Below are positions 1-8,496 of a stretch of DNA of 64,000 nt, piece by piece. The DNA is taken from NCBI GenBank assembly GCA_041488095.1, contig JBGPOP010000023.1, forward strand, positions 7,363 to 71,362, read 5' to 3'. Positions within the stretch are counted from its first letter, which is position 1. Each line of letters starts with the position of its first letter. Under the pieces are notes generated by a model. It was not told where the DNA came from. It ran no database searches and was given only the letters and a program-made list of their open reading frames with translations. The position numbers and the translations under genes are program-made. The DNA is from DASYPQ01 sp041488095 (lineage in GTDB: Bacteria > Planctomycetota > UBA1135 > GCA-002686595).

Positions 1-1982
1 CGGAAGAACGCCTCCTTCACCGTCCCGATCGCCCCGCCATGAGTCAGCCCCGCGCCGAGCTCGGTGCGATCACCGTACGGGCCCCCGACCGAGAAGCGCT
101 TCGAGAGCTTGTCGGCCACCCCGCGCAGGCTGGGCACGTCGGCCGAACGGATCACGCCGCCGGCGCTCTCGGCCTCGATCTCGCCGGAAGATCCGAGTGG
201 AAGCGCGTGACAGGATGCGCACGTGAGCTCGCCCTGGACGGGTCGTGTCAGGAACAGGGTCGCTCCCCGGAGCTGCTCGTCGGTGAAGCGCCGGTCGAGG
301 GTCTGGCGCGGATTCGGCGGCCCGGTCAGGGTGTCGATGAAGTGCCGCAGGTACTGGAAATCGGGGCCGATCGTCTGTGGAACGCCGTTGACCGTGTTCT
401 CCAGGAGGGCGACGAAAGCGTTCTGGAAGCCGTTCGTGCTCTCGATCTCACCCCGCCAATGGTAGGGTCCACCGTCCTCCATGCGACGGACGCTCTGGGT
501 GACCATGGGTCCCTTGACGTCCGTACCGTAAGCGAGCTGATCGTCGGGCGTGCCTTCGGGATCGAGGTAGTGCGAGAGGTCCCAGACCAGTCCATCCGTG
601 TGCCCGTCGACGTGGCACGACGCGCACGAGGAGGTCTGGGACAATGAGAATCGGGCATTGGTGAACAAGTGCCGCCCCAGGCGCACGAAACCCGAGCTCA
701 GGTCGAGCCCGAGCGGCGTGGCGGCCGGCGCGGTGACGGTCCAACCGCTCCCCTGGGGCAGGCTCGAGAAGTTGATCCTCGTCGCCGAGTCGTCGTTCTT
801 GTTGAAGACGAAGAGCGCAGTCCGGCTCCGATCGACCAGGCAGGATCTCGGGCCCGTTCCACGCGGATACGCCTTGCTGGAGGGGAGCTCGATCGAGCCT
901 TCCCAGGTGACGGAGCCGCCCGAACCCAGGCGCAGCACGGCGACCAGGTCGCTGCCGTAGCCGCAGACATAGGCGAACGGCTGCTGCGAGTCGAACTCGA
1001 CGTAGGCGGGCTGAGCGCACTTGTGGTCGGGCGGAGCGATCGCGTCCAGGTCGATGATCCGCGGCGGCGCGGCGCCGGTCGCGTCGACGATCGTGATCCG
1101 GTTGTGGACGACCTGCCCGGCAACGAAGTTCACCTCGCCGCGATGCACCGCATTCAACGCGTCCGTGTTCGGTATCCACAGCTCGGTCGTGCCGGGTCGG
1201 GCGTGGATGTTGAACAGGATCGTGCCCAGTCCCGAGAGCGTGCCCGAGGGATCGAGGTCGTCCTGCTGAGGGGTCGCCTGGGAGGGAATCACGAACAGGT
1301 CGCAATCGGGCAGCGCGTTCTCCTGCGGAGAGGCGGGCACTCCGATGGAATCGACGGCGTCGGGGTCGGTCGCGGTGCCCCTGGGGGCCGTGCCGTTCCC
1401 AGAGAGGAAGGACACGACGTAGGCCTTTCCGTCCAGGTACGCGATGCCGCGCGGGTTCCGGGCGGGGATCGGGATCGACTTGACGACCTGGTAGAGCCGC
1501 GCGTCGATCACGTCGACGCTGTCGACCGCCGAGCAGGTCACGTAGGCGCGGTCGCCCGAATGGGTGAAGACCAGGCCGTGCGGCTCGCTGCCGACTCGAA
1601 TCGTGCGCACGACCGCACGCAGGGCTGTGTCGACGACGCTGACACAGGAGTCGACCGCGTCGACGACCCACACTTCGCGCGACCCGGGACGCTGGACGAC
1701 CGACACCGCACCCAGGCCGATCTGCACCTGCCCGAGACGGCCGAGGGTCACGGGGTCGAGGATCTCGAGGCGCGCTCCGGGCTGGTTCACCGCATAGAGA
1801 GCCGAGCCGCTCCGGCTGAACGCCATCGGGTGGATCGGCGACGTGGCGAAGGCCACCAGCCTGCCGGCGACGTTGTCGAAGGGGAACGATTCGTTCGTCA
1901 GGTACCGGGTGCCGCTGCCGAGCTGCTGGGGAACGGTGCACAAGGCCAGGGCGAGGAGGGTGCTGGTCGGGGAGGGAATCAT
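1..1982 (-). CDS. YVTN beta-propeller protein with two c-type haem motifs (partial, 3' end outside window)
   Basis: The frame is open from an ATG at 1982 to the window edge, giving 660 codons without a stop, so the C-terminus is missing. Residues 1 to about 22 form a signal peptide. Residues about 35-430 carry repeated propeller segments with YVTN-family features such as AVDSVDVIDARLYQVV. Two CxxCH haem-attachment motifs follow, CASCHVDGH at residue 453 (bases 612-626) and CASCHALP at residue 588 (bases 207-221), as in MauG/cytochrome-c-peroxidase-like di-haem proteins. It should be periplasmic or outer-surface and redox-active; the substrate is unknown. GGAG lies 8 nt upstream of the start. 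A reading frame at 448-2037 on the same strand is a shadow with Arg/Pro-rich composition. The gene precedes nothing obviously related. Confidence 0.85.
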   Translation of the reverse strand, partial: MIPSPTSTLLALALCTVPQQLGSGTRYLTNESFPFDNVAGRLVAFATSPIHPMAFSRSGSALYAVNQPGARLEILDPVTLGRLGQVQIGLGAVSVVQRPGSREVWVVDAVDSCVSVVDTALRAVVRTIRVGSEPHGLVFTHSGDRAYVTCSAVDSVDVIDARLYQVVKSIPIPARNPRGIAYLDGKAYVVSFLSGNGTAPRGTATDPDAVDSIGVPASPQENALPDCDLFVIPSQATPQQDDLDPSGTLSGLGTILFNIHARPGTTELWIPNTDALNAVHRGEVNFVAGQVVHNRITIVDATGAAPPRIIDLDAIAPPDHKCAQPAYVEFDSQQPFAYVCGYGSDLVAVLRLGSGGSVTWEGSIELPSSKAYPRGTGPRSCLVDRSRTALFVFNKNDDSATRINFSSLPQGSGWTVTAPAATPLGLDLSSGFVRLGRHLFTNARFSLSQTSSCASCHVDGHTDGLVWDLSHYLDPEGTPDDQLAYGTDVKGPMVTQSVRRMEDGGPYHWRGEIESTNGFQNAFVALLENTVNGVPQTIGPDFQYLRHFIDTLTGPPNPRQTLDRRFTDEQLRGATLFLTRPVQGELTCASCHALPLGSSGEIEAESAGGVIRSADVPSLRGVADKLSKRFSVGGPYGDRTELGAGLTHGGAIGTVKEAFF

Positions 1983-2065
1983 GGTGCTGCTCCAGCGTGT
2001 CACGGGTCGGGTGGCACAAGGATACCCATCTCGGCACCGACCGGGGAGATGGCCTGCTCGGATCG

Positions 2066-2416
2066 TCAGGAGTGGGAGGCCATCACGACCGTGTGGATCC
2101 CTCCCCGGGCGTTGAAGTCCCCCTCGACCGTCATCCGGCGCGGCGCGAGCAAGGCCACCAGGTCGTCGAGGATGCGGTTCGTCACCGCCTCGTGGAAATG
2201 CCCCTCGCCGCGGAAGGACCCCAAGTACAGCTTGAGGCTCTTCAGCTCGACGCACAGCCGGTCGGGAACGTAGCGGATCCGGATCACGGCGAAATCGGGC
2301 TGCCCGGTGCGCGGGCACAGGCAGGTGAACTCGGGGCAATCGAAGCGGATCTCGTAGTCCCGCCCGGGGCGGGGGTTGTCGAAGGTCTCGAGTGCGGACT
2401 CTTTCGGTGCGGCCAT
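2066..2416 (-). CDS. queF: NADPH-dependent 7-cyano-7-deazaguanine (preQ0) reductase QueF
   Basis: A protein of 116 aa of the short, unimodular QueF class, which reduces the nitrile of preQ0 to preQ1 in queuosine tRNA biosynthesis in the cytosol. Visible signatures are EFTCLCPRTGQPDFA around residue 30, where the Cys before Pro is the expected thioimide nucleophile and the Asp the proton donor, and the family segment SLKLYLGSFR followed by GEGHFHE that shapes the substrate and NADPH sites. The start is the ATG at 2416 (MAAPKESAL); a longer same-strand frame upstream has no family similarity. No other queuosine gene is in the window, so preQ0 synthesis must be encoded elsewhere or preQ0 imported. 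Confidence 0.95.
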   Translation of the reverse strand: MAAPKESALETFDNPRPGRDYEIRFDCPEFTCLCPRTGQPDFAVIRIRYVPDRLCVELKSLKLYLGSFRGEGHFHEAVTNRILDDLVALLAPRRMTVEGDFNARGGIHTVVMASHS

Positions 2417-2486
2417 GCGGTGGATGCGGGGTTCTCGGGGGACTGGAAGCGCGGCGCCTGGCTCCTTCACCGGCGAACGTTGGCCC

Positions 2487-4682
2487 TCACCGGCGACCGG
2501 TGGCGCGGGCGATGCACACGTCGCCGGCGCGCAGCTCCAGCGACCAGGCCAGAGGCGAGCCCTGCAGCGGGATCCCGGCCTCGAGCACGAAGCCGACCTC
2601 GCCGCCACGATCGCCCTCGGACGCGGGTTGCGCGGGGACCTCAAGATAGCGCAGGCTCGCGAGTTCGAGCAACGCGAGCACGAAGTGCGCGTCCCCGCGC
2701 AGAGGCCTGGGCCGCTCCCGTGCGGGGATCTGGAAGGCCCAGCGGTTCCCCTGGAGCTGCGGCTCGAGAATCGCGGCCAGCGCCGGCACGTCGCTCTGCA
2801 GCTCGGCCGAGGGGATCCGACCGATCTCTGGCTCGAGCCAAACTCGGTGAACGCGCGACCCGAAGAGCCACGCTGGCGACCGCGAGAGATCGAAGAGGGC
2901 GATCGGACCGTTCGGTCCCTCGATCCATATGCCCGTCTGCGAGCCGGTGTCGGCCTCGCCCGCGCGCCAGCCCATGCGGGGCGCCTCCGCTGTCTCGGCC
3001 CGGGGCAGCGCGTTCGCGCGAAGCGCGCGCTTCTCGAGTGGATCGACATCGAAAAGCGGCGAGCGCAGGTCCTCGCGCCACGAGAGCGATCCGTTCGACG
3101 CATGGGGGGCAGGCAGCGCCACCGCGGCGCGCCGTGCGCCGGGCTCGGAGGGGGGCTGGAGCAGCACGAGCCCCTGCCGTCGCATTTCTTCGAACTCCGG
3201 CTCGCGCGAAAAGGCCACGAGCGCGCCACGCGAGATCGCGCCCACGGAGGCCTTGTCCCCGCGCTGGGCTTGCGCGCACAACGAGGGATCGAGAAGCAAG
3301 GGGAGAGCCTGACCTTCTACGTCGAGCCCGGCTGCGTGCCCCGGCGGGTCGACGAGGAGGTAGCGCGCGCCGCCGCCGTGAAGAGCGCGCGCCGCGCCGA
3401 GATCGGCCTGGAGTTCGCCGAGCTCACGGCCGGCTTCCTTCCACGGAGCGGCCGCCGAACGCGCAAAGACCGCGAAGGCGGCCGCCAGACTCGCCGGGAT
3501 CAGGACGCGCCGCACACCGGAGAGCGCGGTCGAGGCGACAGCCAGCCCGGCGCAGGCGACGATGGCAGCCTGGAAGAGCCCGAGCCTGCTCGCCAGACCG
3601 GAGGCTTCCTGCGCGGCCGGCGCACGCAGAAGGAGCGGGAGCAGAACACCCGCGCAGGTGAAAGCGGCGAGCCAGCCCCACAGGCGCGGCGCGGAGCGGG
3701 CGGCAACGAGCGCAGGTTGCAAAGCCGCGAGGAGCAGAGCACCGGCGATCACGTAGCCGAGCGATCCCATGCCCCCCATCCCGACGATCCCATCGGGGCC
3801 GCCAGGAGCCGAATGGTCCCACGGGGCCGCGCGAGGCACGGGCAACGAGACCGCGCCGAGGCCCGTGGCGACCGATCTCAGCACTGCCCTGGCTCCGCCG
3901 GTCTCGAGGAGCGCTGAGACGGAATGCAGCGTGCGCGGCAAGAGAGCGGGCGATCCCAGCGCGGGACCGGAGAGCGATTCCGAGGCCGCGCACGCTCCGA
4001 ACACGAGAAGCGTGGTCGCCGCGGTGCGCAGGCGCACGGAGAGCGGACGGTGTCTGCGCGCACAGAACACCTCCAGTCCGAAGAGCCATGGAGGCAGGAG
4101 CAACCCCAGTGCGGACGAGTGGCCCGCGAGCAGGGCGCAGACGGCGGCGGCAGCCATCTCGGGTACGCGCTTCTCCTGCCTTCCGCGCAGGAACAGCGCC
4201 GCGGTCGCGGCACAGAAGAACGCGGCGAGGAGGTCCCCTCGGGCGCCCGCGGCGGCGACGGCTGGGATGCACAGTGGATGGCAGACGAGGAGCAGGGCGC
4301 AGGCCCCCGCAGCCGCGCGCGCGCCGTCCATCCCCGCCCAGGTCGAGAGCGCGCGCCGCAGCGCGAGCCGCGCACAGGCAGCCGTGCCGAGCAGGAGCAG
4401 CAGGTTCTCCAGGCGGAGGAATCGCACGGCGCCCGCGCTCCAGGTCCCATCCCGAGCCCACAGCCGGAACGAGAGGGCGAGCGACAGGCGCGCGAGCGGG
4501 CCGTCGCCTTCCGAGAGGCGCTCGGCGAGCACGGCGGCTTCGCTCCCCGCGGATCGGCTCGCCCGGACGAGGTAGGACAAGTCCTCGCCGACGAAGCCCG
4601 CCCGCTCGAGCCCCGCGTAGGCGAGGGCCGCCGCCGCGAGGAGCAGGGCGACGAAACCGGCCGTGCGCAAGCGCCTCTCCAT
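2487..4682 (-). CDS. large multi-pass membrane protein, GT-C glycosyltransferase-like
   Basis: A protein of 731 aa with a hydrophobic N-terminal half (about ten predicted membrane helices in residues 8-420) and a soluble C-terminal half of about 300 residues. An acidic pair sits in the first periplasmic loop (FVGEDLSYLVRASRS, about residue 30), the place where GT-C enzymes that use polyprenyl-phosphate sugars keep their catalytic acid; this placement and the topology are the only basis for the family suggestion. The specific reaction is unknown. The start ATG has the -10-like hexamer TACCAT six bases upstream (4689-4694), suggesting a leaderless transcript. It is divergent from the metal-efflux locus and does not look functionally linked to queF next to it. 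Confidence 0.75.
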   Translation of the reverse strand: MERRLRTAGFVALLLAAAALAYAGLERAGFVGEDLSYLVRASRSAGSEAAVLAERLSEGDGPLARLSLALSFRLWARDGTWSAGAVRFLRLENLLLLLGTAACARLALRRALSTWAGMDGARAAAGACALLLVCHPLCIPAVAAAGARGDLLAAFFCAATAALFLRGRQEKRVPEMAAAAVCALLAGHSSALGLLLPPWLFGLEVFCARRHRPLSVRLRTAATTLLVFGACAASESLSGPALGSPALLPRTLHSVSALLETGGARAVLRSVATGLGAVSLPVPRAAPWDHSAPGGPDGIVGMGGMGSLGYVIAGALLLAALQPALVAARSAPRLWGWLAAFTCAGVLLPLLLRAPAAQEASGLASRLGLFQAAIVACAGLAVASTALSGVRRVLIPASLAAAFAVFARSAAAPWKEAGRELGELQADLGAARALHGGGARYLLVDPPGHAAGLDVEGQALPLLLDPSLCAQAQRGDKASVGAISRGALVAFSREPEFEEMRRQGLVLLQPPSEPGARRAAVALPAPHASNGSLSWREDLRSPLFDVDPLEKRALRANALPRAETAEAPRMGWRAGEADTGSQTGIWIEGPNGPIALFDLSRSPAWLFGSRVHRVWLEPEIGRIPSAELQSDVPALAAILEPQLQGNRWAFQIPARERPRPLRGDAHFVLALLELASLRYLEVPAQPASEGDRGGEVGFVLEAGIPLQGSPLAWSLELRAGDVCIARATGRR

Positions 4683-4688
4683 GCGCGG

Positions 4689-4694
4689 ATGGTA
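4689..4694 (-). promoter_or_regulatory. -10-like element for leaderless start at 4682
   Basis: TACCAT on the minus strand lies six bases before the ATG at 4682, with a poor -35 candidate TTGCGG 19 bp further upstream. No Shine-Dalgarno is present. The same TANNNT-short-gap-start layout occurs at several other genes in this window. Confidence 0.4.
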
Positions 4695-4867
4695 TGCGGC
4701 CGGTTGTGCGGGGCCGCAAGGCGATCCCTGGATCGATAGGCTTTCCGCCGGTCGGGAATGGGCCTGGACAGGGTTATCCTCGGCTACGCAGAACGGCCGA
4801 TATGGAAAAAGCCCCCCGCGCGATCACACTGCTGCGGAGGCCGACGTAGTCTGTCGCTCCCACCCCG

Positions 4868-5407
4868 ATGTCGACCGCAAGATCCCTGCCCCTGCGACGC
4901 CGCATCCTGGCGCTTTGCCTGGGGTCTTTCTTCGCTCTGCAGCCGCTCGCTCGGACGGGGTTGCCGTGCGCGATGCGAATGGTCTTCTCGCGCTCGGGCT
5001 GCGGCTGTGCGCAAGAGAAGAGGAGCGAGGCAGCCTCCTCCCGGGCCTCGTGCTGCTCGCAGCGCGCCCCCTCCGTCCCCACGGCCCCCACGGGAACGAG
5101 CGATGATCCGAGGATCGGGAGCGGCGACCCGGGCTGCCGTTGCGAGATCCGGTCGCCCGAGCCGGGGCCGGCGCTCCCGCGCAGCCTGGACTCGCGCCGC
5201 GCGGGCGGCGAGAGCATCGACGGGATCGCCGAATGGCTGGCCGCAGGATCGCGCGCCTCGGCCGCGGCCCCGTGCGTGCCATCCGGTCCCGACCCTCCGC
5301 TGCCCGCCTGCTTCGAGAGCGTCTCTTCGGCTCCATCCGCCGTCGCCCGGCACACCGGGCGGGGCGTGACGGGGCTCCTGGCCGTGTACGGCATCGCCCG
5401 CTTGTAG
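4868..5407 (+). CDS. Cys-rich exported protein at head of metal-efflux locus
   Basis: A protein of 179 aa, family not recognised. The N-terminus (residues 1-30, RRRILALCLGSFFALQPLA) resembles a signal peptide or anchor. It is followed by clustered cysteines: CGC at about residue 46, CC near 62, CRC near 90, plus single Cys residues further on, in an otherwise low-complexity Ser/Pro/Arg-rich chain. The position 140 bp upstream of a TolC-CusB-CusA set suggests a periplasmic metal-binding or metal-sensing role, but this is inference from context and cysteine content only. The composition is compatible with high-GC noncoding sequence, so the existence of the gene is less certain than that of its neighbours. 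Confidence 0.55.
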   Translation: MSTARSLPLRRRILALCLGSFFALQPLARTGLPCAMRMVFSRSGCGCAQEKRSEAASSRASCCSQRAPSVPTAPTGTSDDPRIGSGDPGCRCEIRSPEPGPALPRSLDSRRAGGESIDGIAEWLAAGSRASAAAPCVPSGPDPPLPACFESVSSAPSAVARHTGRGVTGLLAVYGIARL

Positions 5408-5545
5408 CGCGGCGCGATCCTCCGGCGGCGGCTCCGCTCCAGCAGCGGGCGACGCCGGATCTTGTCACGGCCTGACGCGCAGGAATACGCGACGAGCGTG
5501 CCCGGACCGTGCCCAAGCCACAGTCGTCGCGGGACTCCTCTCGTC

Positions 5546-6964
5546 ATGCAAGCGCAAACTCTCTTCGGCTACTTCCCTGATGGCCTCAGGACTGTGGCGC
5601 TCCTGTGCGCCATGTGCGTGAGCGGCTGCGTGCTGGCCCCGGCCGGGCTGCCCAGGGAGCGCGCCACGCTCAAACAGGCGGGATCGCCCTACGAGCCGCC
5701 CATCGAGGAGCGCGCGGTTCCAGAGCTCTCCGCGCAGCCTGGATGGCGCGAACTCCTGGGGCTCGCGTTCGCCGCCAACGGTGAGCTCGAGGCCGACTAC
5801 TTCGAGTGGAAGGCCGCGCTCGAGCGCGTGGCCATCGCGGCGGGTTGGCCTGACACCAATCTCGCGCCGTCTTTTGGCTACATGTTCTCCGGCGAGCGGC
5901 TGAAGGCCTGGGACCGCACCACGGTGAACGTCGGCTTCGACCCGATGCAGAGCCTCTCGTGGCCGAGCAAGGTGAAAAAGGCCGGCGAGCTGGCGCTGGA
6001 GGAGGCGCGCGGAGCCGGCAGCCGGTTCGTGGCCGCCAAGTTCGCCCTGCAGCGCAAGGTGCTGGAGAGCTGGCTGGAGCTGGCGCTCGTGGAGGAAAAG
6101 GGGCGGATCCAGCAAGAACGCGCGCGGCTGGCGAAGCTGGCCTACGACAGCGCGGCCCAGCGCGCCGCGGTGGCCGGGGAACATCGCGATCTGCTCCGCG
6201 CGCAGGTCGACCAGCGCAATGCGGAGATCGAGCTCGCGGGTCTTCGAACCCAGGCTCAGGCGGCACGCGCGATGCTGAACGGAATGCTGGCGCGGGCCGC
6301 GGACGCTCCGCTCGAGATCGAGCCCGTTCTGCCCGGGCCGCGCCCACTGCCGGCGGACGATGCCGCTCTGCTGGCGGCCGGAGTCGAGAACAACCCCGAG
6401 CTGCGTTCGCTGGCCTTCGCCGTGACCGCCCGGCAGGACGCGCTCGAGCTCGCGCGGTTGCAGTACCTCCCCGACTTCAATCCGTTCGTCGGCTTCACCG
6501 GCAGCGTCCAGCAGACGATCGGCGTGGGCGTGAGCCTGCCAACCCGACTGCCCCAGATCCGCGCCGGGATCGAGGAAGCCAGGGCCATGCTGCGCGGAGC
6601 CCAGGCTGTGCTGCGCCAGACGCGCCTCGACCGCCGCTCGAGCTTCGTCGCCGGCCTCCACGTGCTGCGCTTCAGCGAGCGCCAGGCCGCCTTCTTCGAC
6701 CGGGAAGTCCTGCCCGCGGCGGAGCAGGTCCTGGGCTCCGCGCGGCAGGCCTATGCCACGGGCAAGGCGAGCTTCCTCGAGCTGATCGACGCGCAGCGGG
6801 TCCTGCTGGATGTGCGCCTGGGAATCGCCGAAGCGCGCATCGAGCGCGAGCGCCGGCTGGCGGAGATCGAGGAGCTGGCCGGTCTGGACGTCGAGACGCT
6901 GCCGCTGCGCGCCACGCCACACGTGGCCGTTCTGGAGAGCTCGGAGGTCGATCGTCATGAATGA
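5546..6964 (+). CDS. TolC-family outer-membrane efflux lipoprotein (CusC/CzcC type)
   Basis: A protein of 472 aa that would form the outer-membrane channel of the tripartite pump encoded with the next two genes. The start chosen is ATG 5546, because it places a lipoprotein signal (VALLCAMCVSGC, lipid-modified Cys about residue 30) correctly; an in-frame start 28 codons earlier would bury it. The rest is the usual duplicated alpha-helical barrel domain, with long heptad stretches such as the segment rich in RAQVDQRNAEIELAGLRT and the C-terminal RIERERRLAEIEELAGLDV. The last codons overlap the adaptor gene by 8 bases (ATGAATGA), so the two are translationally coupled. Confidence 0.9.
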   Translation: MQAQTLFGYFPDGLRTVALLCAMCVSGCVLAPAGLPRERATLKQAGSPYEPPIEERAVPELSAQPGWRELLGLAFAANGELEADYFEWKAALERVAIAAGWPDTNLAPSFGYMFSGERLKAWDRTTVNVGFDPMQSLSWPSKVKKAGELALEEARGAGSRFVAAKFALQRKVLESWLELALVEEKGRIQQERARLAKLAYDSAAQRAAVAGEHRDLLRAQVDQRNAEIELAGLRTQAQAARAMLNGMLARAADAPLEIEPVLPGPRPLPADDAALLAAGVENNPELRSLAFAVTARQDALELARLQYLPDFNPFVGFTGSVQQTIGVGVSLPTRLPQIRAGIEEARAMLRGAQAVLRQTRLDRRSSFVAGLHVLRFSERQAAFFDREVLPAAEQVLGSARQAYATGKASFLELIDAQRVLLDVRLGIAEARIERERRLAEIEELAGLDVETLPLRATPHVAVLESSEVDRHE

Positions 6965-8459
6965 ACGAGACATTCCCCGTGGCGCGAGCTCGCGTTCGGC
7001 GGGTGCCGCGCGGCTGCGCGGGCTCGTCCTGGGACTGCTGCTCCTGGCGATCGGGGCCGCCGCGGCCGTGCGCTGGCGCACCACGCTGCAGAGCTGGCTC
7101 GAAGGCGCGACGCAGCCGGCGGCCGAGAGCGGACAGCGCAAGGTCAAGTACTGGTGGGACCCGATGATGAGCCCGCCCTACATCTCGGACCAGCCCGGCC
7201 AGAGCCCGATGGGCATGCAGCTCGTGCCGGTTTACGAGGACGAGGTCCCACAGGAAAACGAGGCTGCGCCGGTTCCACAGGCCGCGCATCCGCACACCAC
7301 CTACTACTGCCCGATGCACCCGAGCTACACCTCGGACCGCCCGGGCGACTGCCCGATCTGCAACATGCGGCTCGTGCCGATGAAGACCGGCGAGGCTGCC
7401 ACGGCCTCGGAGGTCGAGGGGCACGCCAACATCACGCTCGATCCCTGGCGACGGCAGCTCATCGGCGTGCGCACGGGTCGGGTGGAGAGAAAGCCGGTGC
7501 AGAGGATCATCCGCGCCGTCGGTCGCGTGGAGTACGACGAGAAGCGGCTTGCCTCGGTCAACCTGAAGGTCGGCGGCTGGGTCGAGGAGCTGTTCGTCAA
7601 GTCCACCGGCGAGGAGGTCAAGGCGGGCGATCCTCTCTTCTCGCTCTACAGCCCCGACCTGATCGAGGCCCAGCGGAACTACCTCCTGGCGCTGCACAGC
7701 GTTCCGCGCGGAGAAGCGCGGATGGGCGAGAGCGACGAGCTCGCGCAGGCGACGCTGCGCAGCGCCCGCGAGCGTCTCGTGCTGCTGGATCTGAGCGAGG
7801 ACCAGATCCGCGAGCTCGAGTCGAAGCAGGAGGTTCCGCGGCTCACGACCATCGTCTCCAGGTTCAACGGCGTGGTGACGCGGCGCAACGTCGTTCAGGG
7901 GACCAGCATCGAGCCCGGCCGCGATCTCTACGAGCTGGCCGACCTCTCGACCGTCTGGCTGCACGCGGACGTCTACGAGTACGAGCTCCCGCTCGTGCAC
8001 GTCGGACTCGAGGCCTGGCTGCAGCTCGCCTCGCAGCCGGGCGAGCCCCTCACCGGCCACGTGATCTTCGTGTACCCCTACCTGAACGAGGCCACGCGCA
8101 CGGTGCGCGTGCGCGTGGAGGTGCCCAACGCCGAGCGCAGGCTCAAGCCGGGCATGTACGCCACGGCCTTCATGGCCGCCGAGCTCGGCGAGCAGCTGGT
8201 GGTCGACGACCAGGCCGTGCTCGACACCGGCACGCGCCAGATCGTCTTCGTGGATCTCGGAGAGGGACGCCTCGAGCCGCGCGGGGTGCAGGTCGGCGAG
8301 CGCATCGATGGCCAGATCGTGATCGAGGGCGGCCTGCAGGAGGGCGAGCGCGTGGTCACCAGCGGAAACTTCCTGGTGGACTCCGAGAGCCGCCTGAAGG
8401 CCGCGCTCCTGAAGGGCCCTACGGGCTCCAAGCCAGAGCACGCGGGGCACGGCAAGTGA
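6957..8459 (+). CDS. cusB: periplasmic adaptor of heavy-metal RND pump, CusB-like, with two metal-binding modules
   Basis: A protein of 500 aa. One membrane helix (residues 20-38) anchors it in the inner membrane. Residues 65-91 (YWWDPMMSP...GQSPMGMQLVP) are the Met-rich module seen in CusB-type adaptors, lacking Cys. Residues 116-141 (YYCPMHPSYTS...DCPICNMRLVP) are a second, Cys-containing heavy-metal-binding domain. The remainder is a standard membrane-fusion protein: barrel-sandwich hybrid, alpha-hairpin (about 230-300) and beta-barrel. Adaptors of this kind hand Cu(I)/Ag(I) or related ions to the RND pump. ATG 6957 overlaps the TolC stop. Having both the Met-type and the Cys-type module suggests soft-metal specificity. 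Confidence 0.93.
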   Translation: MNERDIPRGASSRSAGAARLRGLVLGLLLLAIGAAAAVRWRTTLQSWLEGATQPAAESGQRKVKYWWDPMMSPPYISDQPGQSPMGMQLVPVYEDEVPQENEAAPVPQAAHPHTTYYCPMHPSYTSDRPGDCPICNMRLVPMKTGEAATASEVEGHANITLDPWRRQLIGVRTGRVERKPVQRIIRAVGRVEYDEKRLASVNLKVGGWVEELFVKSTGEEVKAGDPLFSLYSPDLIEAQRNYLLALHSVPRGEARMGESDELAQATLRSARERLVLLDLSEDQIRELESKQEVPRLTTIVSRFNGVVTRRNVVQGTSIEPGRDLYELADLSTVWLHADVYEYELPLVHVGLEAWLQLASQPGEPLTGHVIFVYPYLNEATRTVRVRVEVPNAERRLKPGMYATAFMAAELGEQLVVDDQAVLDTGTRQIVFVDLGEGRLEPRGVQVGERIDGQIVIEGGLQEGERVVTSGNFLVDSESRLKAALLKGPTGSKPEHAGHGK

Positions 8460-8496
8460 TGGTCCCGCACACGTCGAGCGCCGAGGGAGCTCGCTC

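Noticed and set aside
448..2273. Long open frames on both strands over the di-haem gene (448-2037 minus, 669-2273 plus)
   Set aside because: Both are Arg/Pro/Gly-rich with no motif; the frame from ATG 1982 has a signal peptide, propeller repeats and two CxxCH motifs.
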